In this document: in pieces, positions 43,501 to 53,400 of the stretch | How positions within the stretch are numbered: position 1 is the stretch's first letter | Layout of the letters: every line of letters begins with the position of its first letter | Assembly (NCBI RefSeq): GCF_018070565.1 | Contig: NZ_JAGPXL010000013.1 | Span: forward strand, 1-64,000 | DNA: 64,000 bases | From: Streptomyces sp. B93 | Lineage (GTDB): Bacteria; Actinomycetota; Actinomycetes; Streptomycetales; Streptomycetaceae | Direction: 5' to 3' | The notes under the pieces: model-generated | Databases searched by the model: none | What the model was told of the DNA's origin: nothing | What the model saw: only the letters and a program-made list of their open reading frames with translations | Made by a program: the position numbers and the translations under genes

Positions 43501-44470
43501 GCGCATCCTGCTGCACCCCGGCATCGGGGTGCGCGACAACTTCTTCGACATCGGCGGCACCTCCCTGTCGGCCATCAAGATGGCCCACGAGGTCACCCAG
43601 GCATTCGGCCGACACCTGCCCGTCGCCGAGGTCATGGTGCGGCCCACGATCGAGTCGCTGGGCGCCCTGCTGCGCGAGGACGGCCGCCACCACACCTCCG
43701 GCAGCCTCATCGAGTTCCGCGCCGGCACCGGCCCCCGCGTGGTATGCGTCCACCCCGCCGGCGGCACCGCCTTCTGCTACCTGCCCCTGGCCTCCTTCCT
43801 GCCCGGACACATCGCTCTCCACGGCATCCAGTCACCGGGAGTGAACCCCGCCGAGGAGGTCCTGCCCACGGTCGAGGCCATGGCGGAAACATATCTGCGC
43901 ATGCTCGGACCTCTCGGGGACGGCCCCGTCGTCCTGACCGGACTGTCCTACGGAGGTCTCGTCGCCCACGAGATGGGGCGGCTGCTCGGCCGGGCCGGAC
44001 ACCGGCACGTGAGCGTCGTCCTCCTGGACACCCAGGCCAGCGACGCCCCCAGCGCCCGCGAGGCAATCACCGTCGTCGACGCGGCCGAGTTCCGCGACAA
44101 ACTCGTGAGGTTCAACGGAATGTACCCCGGTATAGACGACGCCCAGGTCGACCGCTACTTCCGGATCTACAACCACAACCGGCTCACCGCCCGCGACCAC
44201 GTCCCCGCCCCCTCCCCGGTCCGTCTGGTCCTCGCCCAGGCCGTACCCGGCGGCACGGACACCCCCTTCCACGCCGAGGTCCGCGACTTCTGGCGGCGTC
44301 GCGCCGAGGGCGCGTTCCACGTCGAGACAGTGGAGTGCGACCACTGGGAGATCCTGGAGGGCACCGGGGCGGCCCGCGTCGGCGCCCTGCTCGCCGCCGA
44401 ACTGGCCCACCACTCGGCGCAATCCGGCGCGGCCCCTGCTCCGGCCGCCTCCGTGCGGGAGGGACGATGA
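40520..44470 (+). CDS. NRPS, C-A-T-TE
   Basis: 1316 residues from TTG 40520 (AGGAAGG 7 nt upstream). The condensation domain (about 12-440) has H142-H143-x3-D-G in FHHSIYDGAS. Adenylation (about 470-960): core YVIFTSGSTGRPKG from Y619, pocket segment FDASIHELLL, GYGPTEATLY and LPLNRSGKADR. The thiolation serine is S1015 in GGTSL. The thioesterase (about 1070-1300) has S1143 in GLSYGG and H1275 in CDHWE. All catalytic residues are present, so it should add one amino acid and release. The pocket resembles none that I can assign. Beginning with a C domain, it needs an upstream acyl donor: either the second protein or a free starter. No MbtH-like gene is nearby. Confidence 0.95.
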   Translation: MPVQYTSPTVRPASFAQQRLWFLAQLPGANAAYNETIAYALTGPLELDLLRRAFDLLTERHESLRTRLVAEAGTVQQHIDPPGTGFVLSYEDLTADADPAARLAARQRDEHTAPFDLASGPLGRGRLLRLGTEYHALLLTFHHSIYDGASMNVMMREAGLLYRSLLDGAPDPLPALATQYADHAQAQHRAVLDGSLKDQEEHWKRALRDAPPVLELPIIGPRPAEQDYDGGRVEFSLDAATTAALRRLAREHRATLFVAVLAGWAVLLSRLSGQEDIVVGTPVTGRRGPGTADAIGFFVNSLPVRVDLSGAPTGSEALARTRAVVREALAHQDVPFERIVELVNPPRSASHTPLFQTMLAWVPDRADLLRIPGIEARPLPIALAPAKFDLALSATESQGKVTGHLDYATALVDHATARRWADHLQRLLTDLARYPDRDIRDLELMGADDRARLISSGDAAAVVPRDPVAAALRAADGLASLFESQARRHPTRIAVADQDHALDYATLDNRANRLAHALAARGVRTGDAVGLHARRTCGLAVGILGILKAGAVYLPLDPQQPPDRLTGMAQDAACSVVLSDHGPHEWPADWLGLGAVEAEGSTGEHPPPDVGRSPGQTAYVIFTSGSTGRPKGVAVEHRSVLNLFATWHERMGTAPGDIGSAWSSIGFDASIHELLLPLTTGGAVHIVPEDLRGDPAALLAWMRERQVTQAFLPPAYVKWIDEDPAARLRDLPLRTLLTGVESLTEAALHRMTRHLPGLRICFGYGPTEATLYSTAYYAPRPLERPCPIGRPLPGTRLYILDGRMRPVPPGVVGEVYLGGASLARGYLGRPDLTEKRFLPDPFVPGARVYRTGDLARWDGDRQAHYAGRADDQVKLRGFRVEPAEIEAALMALPGVREAVVLADRDPAGQPRLVAAVGGAGTSDSGDGLRAALARRLPEYMIPAVVLGLETLPLNRSGKADRAELLRLVHERTATQVNTASPRDHVEHTLYRIWQRILLHPGIGVRDNFFDIGGTSLSAIKMAHEVTQAFGRHLPVAEVMVRPTIESLGALLREDGRHHTSGSLIEFRAGTGPRVVCVHPAGGTAFCYLPLASFLPGHIALHGIQSPGVNPAEEVLPTVEAMAETYLRMLGPLGDGPVVLTGLSYGGLVAHEMGRLLGRAGHRHVSVVLLDTQASDAPSAREAITVVDAAEFRDKLVRFNGMYPGIDDAQVDRYFRIYNHNRLTARDHVPAPSPVRLVLAQAVPGGTDTPFHAEVRDFWRRRAEGAFHVETVECDHWEILEGTGAARVGALLAAELAHHSAQSGAAPAPAASVREGR

Positions 44471-47400
44471 CCCCGCCCGCCCCGTCCGACGCTGCGAGCG
44501 CGCTCGCCGCCGCCGTTCTCACCCAGGCCCGCCGCACCCCGGGCGCCACAGCCGTCCAGGACGGCACGCGCACCCTCGACTACGCCGAACTGGACATGCT
44601 CAGCGCCCGGGTGACCGAGCGGCTCTGGGCCCGCGGAGTGCGGCCCGGACACTCCGTCGCCGTCGCGCTGCCCCGCTCCTGGCAGCTGATCTGCGTCATG
44701 CTGGGCATCCGCCGCGCCGGAGCCACCGTCGTCCCTCTGGACCGGCTCAGCCCGCCCGACCGCCAGCACCACATCCTCACCGACTGCGGCGCCGTCACCG
44801 TGATCCGCGACGATCACGGCACACCGCCCGGCCTGCGCCCCGGACCGCTGCTCGATCCGCTGGAGCCGGCCGACCCGCCCGCTCCGGCCGACTCAGCCGC
44901 CACCGGCACCGCCACCGGCTTCGTCTTCTACACCTCCGGCAGTACCGGACGCCCCAAGGGGGTCGAGGTCACCGACGCGGGCGTGCTGCGACTGGCCCGC
45001 CCCGGCTACATCCGGCTGTGGCCCGGCGCCCGCTACGCCTGCCTGTCCAACCCCGCCTTCGACGCGATCAGTTTCGAGGTCTGGGCCCCGCTGCTCACCG
45101 GCGGCACCTGCGTCATCCTCGACGACACCGAGGTGCACAGCCCCAGCCTGCTCGCCCGCACGCTGCGCACCCGCCGCATCGACACGCTGTTCATCACGGT
45201 CGCCCTGTTCAACGCGGTCGTCGAGAAGGTCCCCGAGTGCTTCGCCGACGCCTCCCAGGTCCTCATCGGCGGCGAACGGCTCAACGTCCCCCTGATCCGC
45301 CGCTGGTACGACGCCAACCCCGCCTCACGCACCCGCCTGCACAACGTGTACGGGCCGACCGAGGCGACCACGTTCGCCCTGTGCCACCCCATCGCGCGGG
45401 ACTTCTCCGGCGTCACGATCCCCATCGGCACCGTCCTGCCCGGCACCGGCATGCTCCTGCACACCGCGGACGGGCCGCGTGCCGAACCGGGCACGGTCGC
45501 CGAACTCCTGCTGTCCGGCGAGGCGCTGGCGCGCGGCTACCGGAATCTGCCCGCACAGACCAGGCGCAGCTTCGTCGAACTGCCCGACGAACACGGCCGC
45601 CCCCGCCGCTGGTACCGCACCGGCGACCTCGTCCGGCAGGACACCGACGGCCTGGTGACCTATGTCGGCCGAGCCGACCGGCAGGTCAAGGTGCGCGGCT
45701 TCCGCATCGAACCCGGCGAGGTCGAACGCCAGCTCCTGGCCCATCCCGCCGTCCGCCAGGCCCATGTGTGCACCCTGCGCGACCCGTCCGACCGCAACGA
45801 ACTGCTGGCCTTCCTCGTCCTCGGCGACGACCTCGGCTTCGACGCCTACGAACGTCATCTCACCGCCACGCTGCCGTCGTACATGCGCCCGCACCGCACC
45901 CACCTCGTGTCCGAACTCCCGCTGACCGCCAACGGCAAGGTCGACCAGGCCGCCCTGGTGCGCGGCGCCGGGCCGGCGTGGACCCGCACCCACCGGAGCG
46001 AGGCCCCCGTCAGCGGCCGGCACCGGCCCGTCCTGGAACTCGCTGAGGAGATCCTCAAGGTCACCGGCCTGCGCCCTGAGGACCGCTGGACCGCGAGCGG
46101 CGGTGACTCGTTGAAGGCCCTGCAGTTCCGCTTCGAGATCCTCCAGCGCCACGGCGTCGACCTGCCGCAGAGCCTCGTGCTGCGCTCCGACTTCGCCGCC
46201 CTCACCGACGCGGTCCTCGCCCCTGCCGCGGTCGCCGCCGACCACCCGCCGGTCCCCGCCGCCCGCGCTGCCACGGACGCGCCGGCCACCGATGAGCAGG
46301 AACGCCTCTGGCTCCTCCACCAGCGCGACCCGGACGACCGCTCCTACGACGTCCCGCTCGTCCTCGACATCGAAGGCCGCGTCGATGCCCGGGTCCTGCG
46401 GCGTGCGGTCCGCACGCTCGTCGAGCGGCACCCGGCGCTGCGCACCCGGCTCGTACCCACCCCGGACGGCCTGCGCCAGCAGGCCGAGGAGCCGTACGAC
46501 CCCTGGCAGGAGGCGGACGCGCGGGCGGGGGAAGGATGGCAGGAAACCGCCGGCCGCTTCTTCGCCCGGCCCTTTGACCTCACCGACCACCGCATGCTGC
46601 GGGTGGCCTGGGCGCAGCGTCCGAACGGTGGACTGCTCCTGCTCCACCTGCACCACGTGGCCGTGGACGGCTGGTCCCTCAACCTCCTCTTCCGCGACCT
46701 GAGCGAGGCCTGCGCCGAAAGGGGCGGCCGTCCAGCACCCGTCACCACCCCGCTCGACTTCGCCCGCTGGCAGCGGACCTGGCACGCCACGCCGGCCTAC
46801 GAACACCGCCGCGCCGCCCTGCGCGCCCACTACGGCCACACGCCGGAGGCATCACCGGTGCTGCCCGTCCCCGCGGGCCCGGCCCGGCGGCAGGCGCGGC
46901 TGCTGCGCACCTCCCTGGACCTGGTCAGGCGCGCAGCTGTGGACCGCCGGGCCGCGGAACTCGGCCTGACCAGGTTCCAGTTCCTGGTGTCCGCGTTCAC
47001 CGCGAGCGTGTACGGCGTGACCGGGCAGAGCCGTCCCCTGATCGCCACCCCTGTGGCGAACCGGCCCCGGCCGGAGTTCGCCGAGACCGTCGGCATGTTC
47101 GCCAACACCGCGCTCCTCGGCCTCGCCGCGCGCCCGGAGGATTCCCTGGGCGCCCACCTCTCCGCGCACGCCGAGACCGTGCGCACCGTCCTTGAGGGTC
47201 AGGACGTCGCGCTCGCCGACGTCCTGACCGAGCCGGCCCTGCGCGGGCGCGCCCCGCTGTTCGACTACCTCTTCGTACTGGAGAACACACGGTTCGAGGC
47301 GGTCCGTCTGGACGGATGCGCGATCCGGCCGAGGTGGCCCGAACCCCTGGGCGCCAAGTGCGCCCTGACGCTGTCCGTCGTCGAGCACGAGGGCGGCTTC

Positions 47401-50400
47401 GACTGCCTGTGGGAGTACCGCGACGACATCGGCGCCGACCGCGCCGAGGCAGCCGCCCGGCTCTTCGGCCAGGCCCTGGACCAGCTGACCACGAACCCCG
47501 GCGTCCTCCTCCGGGACCTCGTCACCCCCTACCGCCTGGCTCCGCACGACACCGGCCGCGGCTCCGCCCCGGATCCCGACTTCACCACCGTCGCCGAAGG
47601 CTTCGCCTGGCAGAGGGCCCGCACCCCCGACGCCCCGGCCGTCACCGACGGTCGGCGCCGCCTGACCTACGCCGAACTGGACGCGCAGGCGAACGAGCTG
47701 GCCGCTCTCCTCAGCGCCCGCCTCCCCGCCGACCCCACCGCGCCGGCGTCCGTGGCGCTCTACCTTCAGCCCTCCGTCGAGCACGTCGTGGCCGTCCTCG
47801 CCGCCGCCCGCCTCAACCTCACCGTCGTCCCGCTCGACCCCGCCTACCCGCCGCAGCTGCTACGCCACGTCCTGGGACAGACTGACCCGCTGTGCGTACT
47901 GGCCGCCCCCGGCGACCTCGGTCTCCTCGACGGTCTGGCCCCGCCGCACCTGCCCCGGCACCCCCTTGTCCTCGCCGACGCCCCGCAGGCCGCGACGGTG
48001 CCCCACCGCCCGGCGGTGCGCCCGCTCTACACCCTGTTCACCTCCGGCTCGACCGGTACGCCCAAGGGCGTCCAGGTCCCCGACCTCACCCTGTGCAACC
48101 TGCTCACCTGGCAGCGCACCGAGGGCGGCCTCGCACAGCCCGCCGTCACCCAGCAGTTCTCCATGCTGTCCTTCGACGTCTCCTTCCAGGAGATCCTTAC
48201 CACCCTGTGCTCGGGAGGCCTGCTGCGCCTGGTCGAACCCGCCTGGCGGCATGACGTCCCCGCGCTGCTGGACCAGTTGGAGGCCGGCGGGGCGGAGCGG
48301 ATCTTCCTGCCGTACGTAGCACTGCAACTCCTCGCCGAGCACGGGGTGAGCAGCGGACGGTTCCCGTCCCGGCTACGCGAAGTGGTGACGGCGGGCGAGC
48401 AGCTGGTGTGCACCGACGTGATCCGGCGCTGGTTCGCCGGCCTGCCCGGTGCCCGGCTGTTCAACCACTACGGTCCCACCGAGACGCATGTCGTCAGCGC
48501 CCTGTGCCTGGAGGGCGACCCCGCCGCCTGGCCCGCCCGGCCCGCCATCGGGCGACCGGTGTCGCACGCTGTGCTGCGGGTGGTCGACGAGTGCGGGCTG
48601 CCCGTCCCGCCGGGCGTCACCGGAGAGCTGCTGATCGGCGGGCCGATGGCCGCACGCTGCTACCTGGGCGGCCCGGACACCCATCACGACCGGTTCATCG
48701 ACGATCCCGACGCGGGGACCTTCTACCGCACCGGCGACCTGGCCCACTTCGGCCCAGAGGGCCTGCTGCACTACGCCGGCCGCGACGACGGCCAGGTCAA
48801 ACTCGGCGGCCACCGGCTCGAACTGGGCCAGGTCGAGGCCGCGCTGCTGCGGTTTCCCGAGATCACCCACGCGGTCGCGTCCGTCGCGGACGGCCGGCTC
48901 ACGGCGTCCCTGGAGTGCCGGGGCGACGACCCCGACCCCGCCCGGCTCGCCGCCCACCTCGCCCGCTTGCTGCCCGCCCATGTGCGTGTCGCCCGCTTCC
49001 GGCGCCTGACCGAGCTGCCCCGCACCCCGAGCGGCAAACTGGACCGCAGGGCGGCCCTCACCGCACCGGGCCACGAGCTGCGCGCCCCCGGCGGCACCGC
49101 GAGCGCCCTCAGCCCTCTGGAGCGGAGACTGACCGACCTGTTCGAGGCCGTCACCGGCAAGGCGGTCGCCGTCGACCAGAGGTTCTTCGACGCGGGCGCC
49201 ACCAGCCTGGACCTGATGCGCTTCCAGCTGAGGTGTTCGGGGCCCGGCGATCTCCCGTTCACCGTTCCCGACCTGTTCGAGCACGTCACCCCGCGCGCAC
49301 TGGCCCGGCTCCTGGACGGCCGCGCGCGGACCGCCGATCCCGGCCACGGCACAGCCCCTGTCCGGCCGTCCGACGAACCCGTCGCCGTCATCGGCATGGC
49401 CGTACGGCTGCCGGGCGCACCCGACCTCGCCGCCTTCTGGGACCTGGTCACCTCCGGGCGGCGCGGCATCGAGCACTTCCCGGCACCACAGGGCAAGGTC
49501 GGGGCCCGCAGCCAGATGGCGGGACTCCTCGCCTTCGACCCGGGCCGTTTCACAATCAGCCCGCACGAGGCGCGGCTGATGGATCCCCAGCAACGCCACC
49601 TGCTGATGAACTGCGTCGAGGCACTCGCCCACACTGGGCTCGCCGACCCCGGCACCCGGCGCGTGGGCTTGGTCGCCTCCTGCGGCGAGAACACCTACGG
49701 CCAGCGGATGCTGCGCGAGGGCGACCCGGACAAGCTGCCCGACGCCTTCCGGCTGGCGCTGCACCAGGAGAAGGACTTCCTCGCCACCAAGGCCGCCTAC
49801 CATCTGGGGCTCACCGGACCGGCGTTCACGCTTCAGTCCGCCTGCTCCAGCTCACTCGCCGGGGTACACGTGGCCGCCGGCCTGCTGCGGCAGGACGACG
49901 CCGACGTGATGCTCGTCGGCGGCGTCCTGGTCGACACCGAACTCACCGGCGGCTACACCTACCGGCCGCAGCACATCTTCTCCCCGGACGGACACTGCCG
50001 GCCCTTCAGCGCGAACGCCCAGGGAACCGTCGGCGGCAGCGGCGCGGGCGTGGTCGTACTCAAACCGCTGGCTGCGGCCCGCCGGGACGGCGACACCGTG
50101 TACGCCGTCATCACCGGCTCCGGCCTCAACAACGACGGCCACGACAAGCTCGGTTACAGCGCGCCGTCGGTGGCCGGGCAGCGAGCAGCGATCCGTGCCG
50201 CGCTGCTCCGCAGCGGTCGCGACGCCACCGACCTCGGATACGTCGAGGCGCACGGCACCGGCACCCGGCTCGGCGACCCCGTGGAGGCGGCGGCGCTACG
50301 GCAGGCGTACGGCCTTGCGGACAACGCCCGGGTGGCGCTGTCCTCCGTGAAGAGCCAGATCGGTCATCTGGGCGCCGCGGCAGGCATCGTCGGCCTGGTG

Positions 50401-53400
50401 CGGGCGGTGCTCGCCGTGCACCACGGGATCATCCCGCCGACGGCCGACTTCGACCGACTCAACCCGCAGATCGACGACGGCGCCTTCCGGGTCCCGGTCA
50501 CCGCCGAGCCCTGGCCGGGGGACCAGCCGCGCGTGGCCGCCGTGAGCAGCTTTGGCGTCGGCGGCACCAACGCGCACCTGCTGCTGGAGCAGCCCGGCCC
50601 GGCGCCGGTCCCAGTGCCGGACCCGGCCGAGTCACTGCCCTGCCTGCCGCTGTCGGGAAGTTCCCCGGCCGCGGTACGCGCCGACGCCCGCCGTGTCGCC
50701 TCCTATCTCACGGCACGCCCCGAGACCTACCCCCAGGTCCTGCGCCACCTCCAGGCGGGACGGCCCGCGCTCGCGCACCGCGCCGGGGCGGTCTGCCCGG
50801 ACGCCGCCTCGGCCGTCGCGTGGCTCTGCTCCGCCTTCGAGGTCACGGCGCCGGACCCGCGCGACCCGGTGCCCGTCCAAGGCCGCGACCCGCACGCGCT
50901 CACCCGAGCCTGGGCGAACGGCCACACCATCGACTGGCCCCGCGGGCCCGCGCAGGCCCCCTGGGACTTCCCGCCACCCGCCTTCGACACCACCGAGCAC
51001 GACTTCCCCCGCGCCGCCATCGCCGCGGCCGGGGCGATCCCCCCGGCCGACGACACCGTGCGCCCTGACCGGCTGCCCGCCGACCAGTGGCTGCACCAGC
51101 CCCTGTGGACACGGCTGCGCCGCGCCCGCACCGTCGCCCACCAGCCGCTGCGCACCGCCGTGGTGGTCACCGACGGCAGTGCGGACGCCGGACGGTGGCG
51201 GTTCCTCGAGGACCACTACGCCCGGCTGATCGTCGTGCGGGCCACTCGCGACCGGGCCCTCACCCGTCTCGGCGAGGACTGCTACGCGGCCGACCCCGCC
51301 GACACCGGGCAGCTGGCCGCCGTGCTGGACACCCCGGCGGTGCGGTCCGCCGCCGGGGTCGACTGGCTGCACGCCCTGCCACTGGCCCTGGGTGAGGTCC
51401 TCGACGATGACGTCCTGGAGACGGCCCAGTGGGCCTGCCTGGACACGGTCGCCGCGCTCGCCCGCGCCCTGGCCGACCTCCCCGGCGTCCAGCGCCCCCG
51501 TGTCCGGCTGCTGTCCCACGGTGCCCAGCCGGTGACCGGCACGGTCCGTACCCCGGCCGCCGGCCTGCTCGGCGCCGCCCTGGAGGTGCCCCGGCAGGAG
51601 CTGGGCGTCCAGTTGCACTGGACCGACCTGCCCACCCACCGTCCGGCCGACTGGGCGGCGTACCTGCCCGACCTGCTGCTCGACGAGACCCTCACCGCGC
51701 CGCAGAGCGCCCTGCGCGACGGCTTCTGGTGGCACCGTGTCCTGCAGCCCGTGACCGCGCGCTCACCGGATCCGCTCGCGCAGGTCTCCCCCGGAACGCA
51801 TCTGGTGCTCGGTGGAACCGGCGGGATCGGCAGCACCCTGGCCGCGCGTGTCTTGCGGCATCCCGGCAACCGGGTCGTCCTCCTCGCGCGCGGCACCGAG
51901 ACACCCTCCGTGCTCCGTCCCCACCAGGACCGCGTCGCCCTGGTCCAGGCCGACCTGGCCTCGGACGACCTGGCCCAGGTCGCGGCCCGGCTCGCCCCGC
52001 ACCTGGCAGGGCTCGCCGGAATCGTGCACGCCGCCGGCACGGCCGCCGGTGCCCTCCTCGCCCGCCGCGACCCCGCCGCCGCCCGGCTCACCACAGCAGC
52101 CAAACTGCGCGGTGTCCTGCTCGTCGAACGGCTCATCGCCGAACACGGCCCCGCCTACGCCCTGTACTGCTCGTCGATGGCGGCCCGGTTCGGCGGGACC
52201 GGCCAGTTCGACTACGCGGCGGCCAACGCCTGCCTGGACGCCTGCGCCCACTACACGCCGCCCGGCGGGACCGACGCCACCGCACGCACCAGCATCGGCT
52301 GGGACGCCTGGCGCGAGGTCGGCATGGCGCAGCACGCGGGGATCACCGATGCCCGCCACCACGACCACCTGGCGGTGGCGCTGACCCCCGAGGACGGAGC
52401 GGAGCTGTTCGAGCGCGCCCTGGGCCTGCGCCTGCCCCATCTCATGGTCAGCACCACCCCTCTGGACCAGGCACACCACTTCTACGCACCGGCAGCAGCG
52501 GCGTCCGCCGCGAAACCAGCCGGCCCCCCGCGCCCGTCCGGCACGCCACAGACCGCTCTGCCCGGGCCGTTCACCGGGGAGGCGACCGCGGGCGCCGGGC
52601 CGGCCTCCCGGGCCCCGGCAACCCCCGTCCCCGCCGACCCCACCGCCGGCCTGACCGAGATCGCGCGGAGCCTGCTCGGCGTGGACACCATCGACCCGCA
52701 GGCCGCCCTGTACGGCCTGGGCACCGACTCGCTCACCCTGCTGGAACTCCTCGAAGAGGTGAAACGCCGTTACGGCACCGACATCGACCTGTCCCGGCTC
52801 AGCCACCGCGTAAGCCTCGCGGAGATCGCCGGACACCTGCGCACCGCGGCCGGTCCGGCCACCGTGGAGGCGGAGGTGTGGCAGCGCGGTACGGGCCGCG
52901 AGGTGCTGTGCCTGGTCCATCCGGTCGGAGGTGACATCCAGGCCTACCAGCCCCTGGCCGCCGCGCTGCCCCCGGACCTGACCCTCTGTCTGATCCCCGA
53001 CCCCCGGCTGCGCGACCCGGGCCTGCCTGCCCACTCCATAGCCGACCGCGCCGCCCCCTACCTGGAGGCCGTTCGGGCGGCCGTCCCCGGCACCGACCGC
53101 CGGCTGCTCCTCGCGGGCTGGTCCTTCGGGGCCTGGACCGCACTGTCCATGGCCGCCCTGGCCGAGGAGAGAGGCCACCCCGTCGACTCGCTCCACCTCC
53201 TCGACCCGCCGCCGCCCGGCACCGGCGACCGGTACGCCGCCTACGACGACGAGCAGGTGGCCGCGGTGTTCGCCCGCGAGCTGAGCGGCAGCGGCGCCGA
53301 CCGGCTCACGGCCGCCGGACGCGCCTACGCGGAACGCCTCGCGCGCTGCTGCCGGGCCAACCTCACTGCGATGGCCGGGCACCGCCTGCCGCGGCTCACC

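Noticed and set aside
41333..43822. An 829-residue minus-strand frame across the first NRPS gene
   Set aside because: Shadow of the NRPS reading; glycine/alanine/valine-rich with no domain.
50650..51800. Possible acyltransferase domain between KS and KR of the hybrid protein
   Set aside because: No GHSxG, no HAFH/YASH-type motif; the stretch reads as KS linker plus the structural part of the KR.
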